In this document: positions 16,763 to 24,982 of the stretch, piece after piece | Layout: every line of letters starts with the position of its first letter | How positions within the stretch are numbered: position 1 is the stretch's first letter | DNA from: Nitrospira sp. BO4 | GTDB taxonomy: Bacteria; Nitrospirota; Nitrospiria; Nitrospirales; Nitrospiraceae | Length of the DNA stretch: 64,000 nucleotides | Assembly (NCBI GenBank): GCA_030144965.1 | Contig: JAMPUU010000026.1 | Location: 1 to 64,000 of the forward strand | Direction of reading: 5' to 3' | Position numbers and translations under genes: made by a program | Notes under the pieces: generated by a model | What the model was told of the DNA's origin: nothing | Database searches by the model: none | The model's input: only the letters and a program-made list of their open reading frames with translations

Positions 16763-17311
16763 CTACTTGTTCGTTCGGTCGAATTCCTTTATGACTTGGT
16801 CAGTCAGATCGATCGTATCCTTGCTGTAGATTACGATCTTGACGGTTTGCTCGCTGCCTTTGTCGACGACGAGCGCAATGCCTCCCTTTTCAGCGACGGA
16901 TTGTGTCGCCAGGGAGATTTTCTTCATGTATTCGTCGACCAATTCTTTCTGTTTCTTCTGGAGTTCCTGATTGAATTCCTGGGCGCGCTTTTGAAAGTCC
17001 TGGACCTTCGTCCGGAACTGGCCCTCTTTTTCTTTCCGTTCGGTCTCATTCCACTTGGGAGCCTGCTCTTTCAGCTGCTTTTCGTAATTCCGAAGATCTT
17101 CTTCATCTCTCTGGAGGAGTTTCTGTCTGGTTGAGACATATTCTTTCAGCCCATCGAGCGCTCGCTTGCCGGCTTTTGACTTTTCCAATACGGACTGCGG
17201 ATCTACCACAGCCATCTTGAATTCAGCGGCGTGGGCGGCGGATGGAATGAGCGGAAGAATCGAGAAGAGCAGCACTGCAAGGAACAGGGGTCGCGCAGCA
17301 GAAATCAGCAT
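16763..17311 (-). CDS. skp: OmpH/Skp-like periplasmic chaperone
   Basis: A 182-aa periplasmic protein. A signal peptide ends AHAAEF. The core starts KMAVVDPQSVLEKSKAGKRAL and continues as a long charged coiled coil (about residues 60-140), then returns to a beta-strand (GIALVVDKGSEQTVKIVIYSKDTIDLT). This is the jellyfish-like Skp architecture that holds unfolded outer-membrane proteins on the way to the BAM complex. It is not adjacent to bamA or lpxD here, unlike many genomes. Confidence 0.9.
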   Translation of the reverse strand: MLISAARPLFLAVLLFSILPLIPSAAHAAEFKMAVVDPQSVLEKSKAGKRALDGLKEYVSTRQKLLQRDEEDLRNYEKQLKEQAPKWNETERKEKEGQFRTKVQDFQKRAQEFNQELQKKQKELVDEYMKKISLATQSVAEKGGIALVVDKGSEQTVKIVIYSKDTIDLTDQVIKEFDRTNK

Positions 17312-17393
17312 ATCGTCTCTTATGCCTCCTGACCAAATGAGAGAACCGCGGAAGAATAACCGTGCCGCATAGGCCTGTCAAGCGAACAGATTG

Positions 17394-17804
17394 TTACCAC
17401 GAATCAAAACTGATCGACTCCTCCGCGATCCAGACCTCGACGCCATAATGCCATTTGAGCCGTCGCGCGACCGCTCTCATGGCGTATTCGTCCGCGTGGT
17501 TTGGGTCAAAGGGATTCTGGATCTTCTGTAACTTTTCTTTTTTGAACGGAGGCGGATAGCCAAGGTCTTTCATCGCAAGGGCGACCATGATCAACTGAAA
17601 GATGCGCGGGGTTTGATTGAGTTCCATCAGCAGGACTTCCGTCGGCCCATCCGGAGCCCTGTGTGTTCGGAACAGTTCAACGACCCGGCCCTTCAACTGT
17701 GAACGTTGTGATTCTGTGAGCTCGGGCAGGGCTAACTCAACCAACAGCGCGTTGGTGGCGCCGTTGAACGACGGCATATTGAACAGTCTGCTCAGAAATC
17801 CCAT
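17394..17804 (-). CDS. Hypothetical 136-aa protein
   Basis: A soluble helical protein of unknown function. The N-terminal part (LLVELALPELTESQRSQLKGRVVELF) and the C-terminus (YAMRAVARRLKWHYGVEVWIAEESISFDSW) look like a real, conserved domain. No catalytic motif, Cys pair or membrane segment is seen. It lies between skp and an AsmA-like gene on the same strand. Confidence 0.65.
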   Translation of the reverse strand: MGFLSRLFNMPSFNGATNALLVELALPELTESQRSQLKGRVVELFRTHRAPDGPTEVLLMELNQTPRIFQLIMVALAMKDLGYPPPFKKEKLQKIQNPFDPNHADEYAMRAVARRLKWHYGVEVWIAEESISFDSW

Positions 17805-17957
17805 GGCGTTCCCGACGATTGACGGTTGTCGTTGGATCGATCCGCTCTTCGCTTGGCAAGAGGACGTTGTTCCGGAGAGTGTACTGAAACGCGAGGCGTT
17901 TTTCCACCGGTGGGTGAGAGGAAATGTGAAAAAATAGGACAGACGTGTGAGATCGAA

Positions 17958-18695
17958 CTACTTGAAAAGTCGCTTAATTGTGTCGGTCGCCGTGTCCATC
18001 CCCTTCTGGATGACCTTGCCTGCGGTCCCGACGCCAAGCGAAGCCACGGACGTGCCGGTCTGTTGAACGATTGGGCCGAGAATTTGTTTCATGGCCTCTC
18101 CGGTGGTTGTGCCGTTCGATTTCTTGCCGATGTTCTGAAGATGCAGATCGGGTAATGTCATTGATACCGATTGACGGCCAAGAATTTCGGTCCTGACGCG
18201 AACTGTTCCGTTCATAATATAAAGATGCTCGATGACCAGCTTTTTGCCTGATTCTGAATCCCCGGAAGTGTTCCCCTCGCCGTGTTGACGAGAAATATAA
18301 CGCTCAATGTTGCGTTGAAGCCTGTCGAGGTTGCTGCCGGCAGCGGTGTACTCATACGTGATCTCCGGTTCGACGAGTGTGATCTCTTTGATTCGGATCA
18401 CATCTGTCGTGAGCGAGCCGATGTCGAGTGTCATGCTGATTTCGCCAAGCGACAGCGCGTGTTCGGTCCTGAAGCCGTCAGGATTGCCGACTATGAGGCC
18501 TCGCAATCCGGCTCTACCGTCTACCAAGCTGATATTGGCGCCTGATAGGCTGATCGGTACGCCGGTAATTTCTGGTCCATAGCGACGGATGGCGGAGGCG
18601 ATCTGAGCATCCAGGGAGTTGTATGCCCACCACCAGAGACTTCCGGTGATCGCGATCAGTGCAAGTGCTGCGATTCCAATCAGCCGTTTCTTCAT
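17958..18695 (-). CDS. AsmA-like membrane-anchored protein
   Basis: A 245-aa protein with an N-terminal membrane anchor (RLIGIAALALIAITGSLWWWAY). The periplasmic part (VPISLSGANISLVDGRAGLRGLIVGNPDGF, then IGSLTTDVIRIKEITLVEPEITYEY) has the beta-taco style of AsmA/DUF748 N-terminal domains. It is much shorter than true AsmA proteins. Such proteins act in envelope lipid homeostasis, and the location near skp fits an envelope role. It ends in a helix (KVIQKGMDTATDTIKRLFK). Confidence 0.75.
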   Translation of the reverse strand: MKKRLIGIAALALIAITGSLWWWAYNSLDAQIASAIRRYGPEITGVPISLSGANISLVDGRAGLRGLIVGNPDGFRTEHALSLGEISMTLDIGSLTTDVIRIKEITLVEPEITYEYTAAGSNLDRLQRNIERYISRQHGEGNTSGDSESGKKLVIEHLYIMNGTVRVRTEILGRQSVSMTLPDLHLQNIGKKSNGTTTGEAMKQILGPIVQQTGTSVASLGVGTAGKVIQKGMDTATDTIKRLFK

Positions 18696-18887
18696 GACGC
18701 TTGTCCCACTGCAGAGCAGTATAGCAAGGTCATTTTAGGCGTCTATTGACAGGAGATTTTATTACGAGAGCCAGGGGGATGGTCTTGACGGAATCGGCGG
18801 TGCGCTGAGCAAGCGACGCCGGAGCATTGGCTCCCACGCATACCACCCGTTACACCGTGGAAGGAGGCGTGTTGCAATAACCTCAAT

Positions 18888-20507
18888 CTAGGGGGCTGCT
18901 CGTTCGACGGTGATGCGATAGGTTCTGGAGCTGCCGTTCGGGGCGACCACGACAAGTTCGATGTCGGTGCGTGACCCCGGAGCTCCAAGGGTAATGTCCC
19001 GCGCCTGACCCGAGCTGATGCCCTGGCCATTCACCTCCATGTTGGCACTCGGCTCCTGAAGAGTCGCCGTCACCGTGACGCTGCTGACGGTGGTCGCCAG
19101 GTCCACCGTATACTTGGTGGTGTTCGGGTTGAACGCGGGGTCCAAGATGCCGGGTGTCACCGTCAAGTCCGAGAGTCTGTTGTTGCTCGCTGGGGCTGCG
19201 CGTTCGAGGGTGATGCGATAGGTTTTGGACCTGCCGTTCGGGGCGACCACGACAAGGTCGATGTTGGTGTGCGAGCCCGGAGCGCCAAGGGTAATGTCCC
19301 GCGCCTGACCCGAGCTGATGCCCTGGCCATTCACCTCCATGTTGGCACTCGGCTCCTGAAGAGTCGCCGTCACCGTGACGCTGCTGACGGTGGTCGCCAG
19401 GTCCACCGTATACTTGGTGGTGTTCGGGTTGAACGCGGGGTCCAAGATGCCGGGTGTCACCGTCAAGGCCGACAGTTTGTTGTTCCCGCTAAGTGCAGGA
19501 CGAAATACGTCTACGGAATATGTTTTCCTGGTGCCATTTTGCGCGGTCACCACAATATTGAGAAAGGTGCTTAAACCCGGTCCGCGCAACGTAATGATAC
19601 GGGCCTGCCCGGAGTTGATGGGCTGCCCATTCACCGTCAGGCTCGCCGTCGTATCTTGCAACGTCGGCGTTACTGTTACGCTGGTCACATTGCTCGCGAC
19701 ATCCATCGTGTAACCGACTGTGCCAGCGCTGAAAGGCGGATCTAAGGTTCCTGGTGAAATGGTTAGACTCTGCAAGAAGTTGTTGCCCGATATCCCACGA
19801 TTCACCGTAATCAGGTAGGTTTTCTGAGTTCCGCTCTGAGCTGTCACGATAACCGTGATGGTAGTGCTTTGGCCGGAGTCATTGAGGGTAATTGAGTGTG
19901 CCTGGCCTGAGATAGCGGCTTGTCCGTCCACCGTCATGGTCGCAGCAGGGTCGTCTAGAGTGGGGCTCACCGCAATGCTTCCGACGTTATTGGCGACATT
20001 GACTGTATAGCCGAGCGTGTTGGCATTGAATGTGGGGGCCAGAGTTCCGGGCGAAACGGTCAAGTTTTGTAACGAATTGTTTCCAGCTAAGGTGGCTTTG
20101 TTGAGAAGCACTATGTAGGTTCTTGAATTGCTCGTTGATTCTGACACCACGATACTCACGGGAGTAACTGATCCCACCGGACCCAGTGAAATATCTCTCC
20201 TCGTCGTGGTCTGGCCATTGATACTCACAGTGTCGCCGGCCACTCGCGGTTGCGCCGTGATGATCACGGTCTCAATGTCGCTGGTGAGGTCGACATTGTA
20301 TTGGGTGGTGGCACTGTCAAAGGACGGTTGAAGTTCTCCAGGGGTAATGATCAGACTGGCAAGTTCGACCCCTTGGTTAACCGACGCCACGTCCTTACAA
20401 CCATAGGAGCCAAAGCAGATTGCAACGAGCAGCGCGACGGATACTAGATACGAACCAGCGAGGAGGGGGCGTCTTATGCGGTACCGACCAATTTTCTCTT
20501 GGTGCAT
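18888..20507 (-). CDS. Exported protein of five cadherin-like beta-sandwich repeats
   Basis: A 539-aa exported protein. An N-terminal hydrophobic segment ends in SYGC, a weak lipobox. From about residue 47 there are five units of about 95-100 aa, each opening L-x-x-L-x-V/I-x-P-G-x-L-x-P-x-F and ending T-Y-x-I/V, the pattern of the Cadherin-like beta-sandwich domain (PF12733). Units 4 and 5 are almost identical; at the DNA level they are an exact 300-bp tandem duplication. It is probably a surface or envelope adhesin. No catalytic domain is attached. Confidence 0.85.
   Translation of the reverse strand: MHQEKIGRYRIRRPLLAGSYLVSVALLVAICFGSYGCKDVASVNQGVELASLIITPGELQPSFDSATTQYNVDLTSDIETVIITAQPRVAGDTVSINGQTTTRRDISLGPVGSVTPVSIVVSESTSNSRTYIVLLNKATLAGNNSLQNLTVSPGTLAPTFNANTLGYTVNVANNVGSIAVSPTLDDPAATMTVDGQAAISGQAHSITLNDSGQSTTITVIVTAQSGTQKTYLITVNRGISGNNFLQSLTISPGTLDPPFSAGTVGYTMDVASNVTSVTVTPTLQDTTASLTVNGQPINSGQARIITLRGPGLSTFLNIVVTAQNGTRKTYSVDVFRPALSGNNKLSALTVTPGILDPAFNPNTTKYTVDLATTVSSVTVTATLQEPSANMEVNGQGISSGQARDITLGAPGSHTNIDLVVVAPNGRSKTYRITLERAAPASNNRLSDLTVTPGILDPAFNPNTTKYTVDLATTVSSVTVTATLQEPSANMEVNGQGISSGQARDITLGAPGSRTDIELVVVAPNGSSRTYRITVERAAP
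18901..19500 (-). repeat. 300-bp tandem repeat (two copies) in the beta-sandwich gene
   Basis: The DNA from 18901 recurs at 19201 with a period of exactly 300 bp. The central about 170 bp (roughly 18991-19165 against 19291-19465) appear identical by eye, and the flanks differ at several positions. The pattern indicates a recent duplication or gene conversion in which one beta-sandwich module was added in frame. Confidence 0.9.
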
Positions 20508-20867
20508 GAGCTGTGGGATCTACCTGCTCTTCAACCCGAACGGTCGAGCCGCATATTACGAGCGGGGTCAAAATCGATCTATCCTACCTATGTATGGGTA
20601 AGCAAGCAGGCAAGACCTCATGTTGGTCACCAGCGCTATCGGCGGAGGCCCTTCCAACAGGCACCCGGATCGACGATGGCGAGGGGAGCAAGATCTGCGG
20701 CTATCAAGAGGCCTTGATCTCCTGTGACCAGCAGGTGGGTTGGTCTAACCATAAAATTGCTGTCTCTTACAATAGGTGACCGTTCCCTTCCGGCTTGACC
20801 TTCATTTCAGGCGGCACCTATAATCCCGCTACTGGTTTCATCACAACATACTGATTCAACGGGTAAA
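20508..20867. other. Divergent intergenic region, 360 bp
   Basis: It separates the beta-sandwich gene (minus) from the molybdopterin operon (plus). No gene is seen. It holds a strong sigma-70 promoter for moaC at 20795-20824. Confidence 0.6.
20795..20824 (+). promoter_or_regulatory. Sigma-70 promoter of the moaC operon
   Basis: TTGACC at 20795-20800, an 18-nt spacer, and a perfect TATAAT at 20819-20824. The predicted start of transcription is near 20831, about 37 nt before the moaC ATG, too short a leader for a Moco riboswitch. Confidence 0.75.
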
Positions 20868-21362
20868 ATGGCCGAATTCACCCACTTTAATGAGTCTGGG
20901 CGCGCTCGTATGGTCGACGTCGGCGCTAAGGATTCAACCGAACGGCTTGCCACGGCTCAAGCCAGAGTATTCCTGCTTCCCGAAACCCTTGAAAAGATCC
21001 AGCGCGGCAAGATTCAGAAGGGCGATGTCTTGTCGGTAGCTCAGGTCGCCGGCGTGATGGGCGCGAAACAGACGCCGGACCTCATTCCCATGTGTCATCC
21101 GATTCTCCTCACCAGTGTCGATATCACATTCAAAGAAGAACTTCAGCCGGATCCACAAGGCCGCTGTTCCATCACGATTACGGCCACGGCCAAGACGACA
21201 GGGCCGACGGGCGTCGAGATGGAAGCGATGACGGCGGTCACGGTTGCGGCGTTGACCATTTACGATATGTGCAAGTCGGTGGACCGCGGCCTGAGTTTCA
21301 GCGAGGTCTGTCTTCTTTCCAAATCCGGGGGGAAGTCCGGTGCCTATATCCGAGGGGAGTGA
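20868..21362 (+). CDS. moaC: Cyclic pyranopterin monophosphate synthase MoaC
   Basis: A 164-aa cytoplasmic enzyme converting the MoaA product 3',8-cH2GTP to cyclic pyranopterin monophosphate. The sequence shows MVDVGAKDSTERLATA, LIPMCHPI and the conserved active-site stretch VEMEAMTAVTVAALTIYDMCKS with its Lys, followed by GGKSGAY. This is the usual family length. It is the first gene of an operon with the moaD/E fusion (12-bp gap) and moaA. Confidence 0.97.
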   Translation: MAEFTHFNESGRARMVDVGAKDSTERLATAQARVFLLPETLEKIQRGKIQKGDVLSVAQVAGVMGAKQTPDLIPMCHPILLTSVDITFKEELQPDPQGRCSITITATAKTTGPTGVEMEAMTAVTVAALTIYDMCKSVDRGLSFSEVCLLSKSGGKSGAYIRGE

Positions 21363-21374
21363 GGATCAGAGGCG

Positions 21375-22073
21375 ATGGTGACGGTCAAGTTATTCGGTAT
21401 GACGAAGATGATGGCCGGCAATCGGGGATCGTTGTCATTGGAATTGGCGAATGGTCGGCGGGTCAAGGATCTGGTCGGGGCCATCAATAGCGGCTATCCT
21501 GCAATCGGGGAACTACTTCATAAAAAGAAGGTGCTGGTATCGGTGAATCAGGAGATCGCGCACGAGGAGACAGAAATCAAAGATGGGGATGAGATCGCTC
21601 TGTTGCCGCCTTTCGCGGGCGGGACTGAAATGAACGATGAGACGGATAATGGCCAATTCGTCCGTATCCAGCGGGAAGATTTCTCCGTCGATGCGGAAAT
21701 CAACCGCGTGCGTGGCCGGTCCAAACGAATCGGCGGCGTCTCGGTCTTTTTAGGGACGGCGCGTGACCGGTCGAAAGGGCGGGAGGTGGATAGCCTCACC
21801 TTCGAGCACTATGAGGGAATGGCGCAAACAACGTTGCGCGAGATTCGAGAGCGGGCGCTGAAAGATTTCGATATCCTCGAACTGCTCATTATCCACCGGT
21901 ATGGAGAGATTACGATCGGTGAGAACATTGTGCTGATCATTGCCGGCGCCGAACATCGTGCGGATGCGTTCCGTGCCTGCAAGTGGGCCATTGATGAATT
22001 AAAGCAGATCACGCCGATTTGGAAACTGGAACACACGCCTGAAGGAGAGGTGTGGGTCGAGGAGCACCCATAA
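21375..22073 (+). CDS. moaD/moaE: Fused molybdopterin synthase, MoaD-MoaE
   Basis: A 232-aa fusion. Residues 1-83 are a complete ubiquitin-like MoaD ending LPPFAGG (Gly82-Gly83); residues about 95-232 are MoaE (FLGTARDRSKGREVDSLTFEHYEGMA, then IIHRYGEITIGE, then WKLEHTPEGEVWVEEHP with the catalytic Lys). Molybdopterin synthase needs MoaD's C-terminal Gly to be free so it can be thiocarboxylated. Here the Gly-Gly is followed directly by TEMNDE with no stop. The fusion resembles mycobacterial MoaX, which is reported to be cleaved after the Gly-Gly. An internal ATG (21630) could yield MoaE alone but would not free MoaD. Confidence 0.93.
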   Translation: MVTVKLFGMTKMMAGNRGSLSLELANGRRVKDLVGAINSGYPAIGELLHKKKVLVSVNQEIAHEETEIKDGDEIALLPPFAGGTEMNDETDNGQFVRIQREDFSVDAEINRVRGRSKRIGGVSVFLGTARDRSKGREVDSLTFEHYEGMAQTTLREIRERALKDFDILELLIIHRYGEITIGENIVLIIAGAEHRADAFRACKWAIDELKQITPIWKLEHTPEGEVWVEEHP

Positions 22074-22113
22074 TCGACTGAGTGTCCCTCAGGGTGAGTC
22101 CAGAGAAGAGACA

Positions 22114-23178
22114 ATGGATCAATCCATGCAGCAGCGTTCTATCCCCTCTACACGCGATGCATTCGGTCGCCCGCTCGGCAGTCTTCGCCTGTCTGTTACG
22201 GACCGATGCAATCTCCGCTGCAAGTATTGCATGCCGGAACCGGAGTATGTCTGGCTTCCACGCGAGGATCTTCTGAGCTTCGAGGAAATGGCGACGCTTG
22301 CGGGATATTTCGCCGATCTCGGAGTGGAGAAGGTCAGACTGACTGGGGGAGAACCGCTCTTGCGACGGGACCTTGCACGGTTTGTGCGGTTGCTGCGACA
22401 GGATCGGCGGATTCAGGAAGTGGCCTTGACGACGAACGGTATTCTGTTGGCCGAGTATGCGCAAGGGCTCTATGAAGCGGGTCTTGACCGGGTGACGGTC
22501 AGTTTGGATACGCTCCGACCGGAGCGGTTCCGTCAATTGGCCGGGCGTGATGAATTTTCACGAGTGTTAGAGGGCATCGAATCGGTCGGTAAGACGGGTT
22601 TTACGAATTTGAAACTGGACACGGTTGCGATCCGGGGATTCAACGAAGATGAACTGAGTGCGTTGATCGAATTTGCCAAACACTATCACGCTGAGGTTCG
22701 TTTCATTGAGTACATGGATGTTGGGGGGGCGAACGAGTGGAGCATGGACAAAGTTCTGTCGCAAGACATGATCCTGGCATCCTTGAGCCGACGGTATGGC
22801 CGGGTCACGCCGCTTCCGGAACGGGGGAGTGCTCCAGCCCAGCGATTCTTGTTGCCGGACGGCACAATCTTTGGGATTATTCCGTCAACGACGATGCCTT
22901 TTTGCGCCCAGTGCGACCGCAGTCGTGTCACGGCCGACGGATTTTGGTATCTGTGCCTGTACGCTACGTCCGGTATTGATTTGCGCAAGCCGCTCCGTAT
23001 GGGAAGCAGTCCTGTGCAAATGCGGGAGATGATCGGGTCCGGATGGACGACCCGCCGTGATCGTGGAGCGGAAGAGCGTAAGGCCTTGGAGCGGGTTGGG
23101 CTTCGAGCCGGAGGGTTGATCGACATTGATCAGCTTCGGCAAGATCCGCATCTGGAGATGCATGCCCGTGGCGGATAA
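22114..23178 (+). CDS. moaA: GTP 3',8-cyclase MoaA
   Basis: A 354-aa radical SAM enzyme of the first Moco step. The N-terminal cluster motif CNLRCKYCM (C-x3-C-x2-C) and the C-terminal cluster CAQCDRSRVTADG...C (C-x2-C-x13-C) are intact. LTGGEPLLRRDL is the SAM GGEP motif. The protein ends ARGG, the C-terminal double Gly required for GTP conversion in this family. A purine-rich AGAGAAGAGA precedes ATG 22114. It is the third gene of the mo operon. Confidence 0.97.
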   Translation: MDQSMQQRSIPSTRDAFGRPLGSLRLSVTDRCNLRCKYCMPEPEYVWLPREDLLSFEEMATLAGYFADLGVEKVRLTGGEPLLRRDLARFVRLLRQDRRIQEVALTTNGILLAEYAQGLYEAGLDRVTVSLDTLRPERFRQLAGRDEFSRVLEGIESVGKTGFTNLKLDTVAIRGFNEDELSALIEFAKHYHAEVRFIEYMDVGGANEWSMDKVLSQDMILASLSRRYGRVTPLPERGSAPAQRFLLPDGTIFGIIPSTTMPFCAQCDRSRVTADGFWYLCLYATSGIDLRKPLRMGSSPVQMREMIGSGWTTRRDRGAEERKALERVGLRAGGLIDIDQLRQDPHLEMHARGG

Positions 23179-23252
23179 GTGCGTATAGTCCGGCGTGTCC
23201 TCCGATATAAAACGTGGTTCTGTGCACGGAATGCGGTATCGTTCTAGATTTG

Positions 23253-23266
23253 CCGAGTAGACTCGG
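23253..23266. promoter_or_regulatory. Operator-like dyad before the NicO-type gene
   Basis: CCGAGT-AG-ACTCGG is a perfect 6-2-6 dyad 24 bp before the downstream ATG; CTAGA (23244) and TCTAG (23265-23269) extend it asymmetrically. A metal-responsive repressor site is one possibility. Confidence 0.3.
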
Positions 23267-23290
23267 TCTAGGTCCGCTGCCCGATTGATC

Positions 23291-23995
23291 ATGCCGGACA
23301 TGCAAGTTGCGACATTGCTAGGAGTCGGCTTTCTGCTTGGGCTGCGGCACGCCCTGGATACCGATCATCTTGCAGCGGTTTCCACGGTGCTTGCTGAGCG
23401 ACCGTCGCTCTTGGCGTCCGGCGCCGTTGGGTTATGGTGGGGCATCGGGCATACCCTGACCTTATTGCTTGTAGGGGCGGTCGTTCTTGCTTGGGGAGTT
23501 CATATCCCCGCACAATTCGAAGTCATCGCTGAATCGTGTGTGGCCGTCTTGCTGATCCTGCTCGGCGTCACGTTGGCCCTTAGGCTCTACCGGGAGCGAT
23601 GGCACGTGCATAGCCATCACCACGACGGCCGCCCGCACGTTCATTTTCACAGTCACCAACGACAGAAAGATCATCGTCATCGGCATTGGATGACCGAGTT
23701 GATTCGTCCACTCTGTATCGGTATGGCGCATGGGCTGGCTGGATCCGCCGCGCTGATGTTGATGATTCTTGCCACAACGACAGACGTGGTCGCCGGCCTC
23801 TTGTCGATTCTCGTCTTCGGGGTAGGGTCTATTATCGGTATGATGGTGATCGGCCTGACGATCAGTGTTCCGATCATCTATTCACGTTCGGTCAGCCGGC
23901 AACTTTTTGTCGGGGTACAGGGTTTTGCCAGTCTTGTCAGTGTCTCGGTCGGGGTGTGGATGCTGGTCGAGTTGACGTCGTCCGCGATCGGGTAG
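23291..23995 (+). CDS. NicO/UreH-type metal transporter
   Basis: A 234-aa integral membrane protein with about six hydrophobic segments. The first pair contains GLRHALDTDHLAAVST and WWGIGHTLTLLLVG, the His/Asp signature of NicO/UreH nickel-cobalt transporters. A cytoplasmic His-rich loop (HVHSHHHDGRPHVHFHSHQRQ, about residues 104-130) follows, then GMAHGLAGSAALM. Function is inferred from the family: nickel or cobalt movement, possibly serving urease or hydrogenase. The ATG at 23291 is preferred over the TTG two codons earlier. Confidence 0.85.
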   Translation: MPDMQVATLLGVGFLLGLRHALDTDHLAAVSTVLAERPSLLASGAVGLWWGIGHTLTLLLVGAVVLAWGVHIPAQFEVIAESCVAVLLILLGVTLALRLYRERWHVHSHHHDGRPHVHFHSHQRQKDHRHRHWMTELIRPLCIGMAHGLAGSAALMLMILATTTDVVAGLLSILVFGVGSIIGMMVIGLTISVPIIYSRSVSRQLFVGVQGFASLVSVSVGVWMLVELTSSAIG

Positions 23996-24120
23996 TGAGA
24001 CGAATGGTTCCTCAGATGTCGGCACGGCAGAAAAGTGCATCGGAAATCAGGGTATGGTATTCTTTCCCGGCCGCATCGAGGTGAGGGTTGCCCACTTAGG
24101 TCTGGATAGGCGCAACGATC

Positions 24121-24957
24121 ATGGCGTGGTTCAAGAAAGACAAGCCGGCAGAATCAGTCCCGCCGCCTCGTTCTAAAGGCAGTGAGGGGATGTGGCTCAA
24201 GTGCAATCACTGCCGGGAAATCGTCTATCGAAAAGAAGTCGACCGGAACAACAAGGTCTGCCCGAAGTGCGAGTATCATTTCCCTATTTCGGTCACGGAA
24301 CGTATCGGCTTGCTCATCGATCTCGGGACGTTCAAGGAATGGGATGTCGGATTGGAGGCTCAAGATCCCTTAACCTTTCAGGACACCAAATCTTATCGAG
24401 AGCGAGTGAAGGCACACCAAGAAAAGACAGGTCGTAAAGATGCTCTCGTGATCGGTGAAGGCATGGTGAATGGCCGCCGTGTGGTGCTGTGTGTGTTCGA
24501 TTTCAGCTTCATGGGCGGCAGTATGGGCTCGGTGGTCGGTGAAAAACTCTGCCGCGCGATCGATCGAGCCTTGGAGCTGAAATTGCCCGTCATTCTGGTC
24601 ACCGCGTCCGGGGGAGCTCGTATGCAGGAAGGTATCTTCTCGCTGATGCAGATGGCCAAGACGTCGACGGCGGTGGCGAAGCTGGGGGAAGCCAAACTGC
24701 CCTTCATCTCAATCCTCTCCGATCCTACGTTCGGGGGTGTCACGGCCAGTGTGGCGATGTTGGGAGATGTGATCATTGCCGAACCGAAAGCCCTGATCGG
24801 TTTTGCCGGACCTCGAGTGATCGAACAGACGATCAAACAGCAATTGCCGGATCAGTTCCAGCGGTCTGAATTCCTTCTCGAGCACGGGATGATCGATATG
24901 ATCGTCGAGCGCAAGCGTCTTAAGGAGACGGTCGGCACTCTCGTGAATCATTTTTAG
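24121..24957 (+). CDS. accD: Acetyl-CoA carboxylase carboxyltransferase beta subunit
   Basis: A 278-aa cytoplasmic enzyme subunit that moves the carboxyl group from carboxybiotin to acetyl-CoA, with AccA. The N-terminal zinc ribbon is C-x2-C...C-x2-C (CNHC and CPKC, residues about 28-50). The crotonase-like core has VLCVFDFSFMGGSMG, VTASGGARMQEG and SILSDPTFGGVTAS. The length is typical. It is followed by folC after 25 bp, the accD-folC order of many bacteria. Confidence 0.97.
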   Translation: MAWFKKDKPAESVPPPRSKGSEGMWLKCNHCREIVYRKEVDRNNKVCPKCEYHFPISVTERIGLLIDLGTFKEWDVGLEAQDPLTFQDTKSYRERVKAHQEKTGRKDALVIGEGMVNGRRVVLCVFDFSFMGGSMGSVVGEKLCRAIDRALELKLPVILVTASGGARMQEGIFSLMQMAKTSTAVAKLGEAKLPFISILSDPTFGGVTASVAMLGDVIIAEPKALIGFAGPRVIEQTIKQQLPDQFQRSEFLLEHGMIDMIVERKRLKETVGTLVNHF

Positions 24958-24982
24958 CCTTCTGCGTCCCTCCGGCTTGTTG

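Noticed and set aside
18901-19500. Tandem repeat as a possible CRISPR or minisatellite
   Set aside because: The repeat is 300 bp, in frame, and encodes a beta-sandwich module.
20831-20867. Moco riboswitch before moaC
   Set aside because: The predicted leader is only about 37 nt, too short for the motif.
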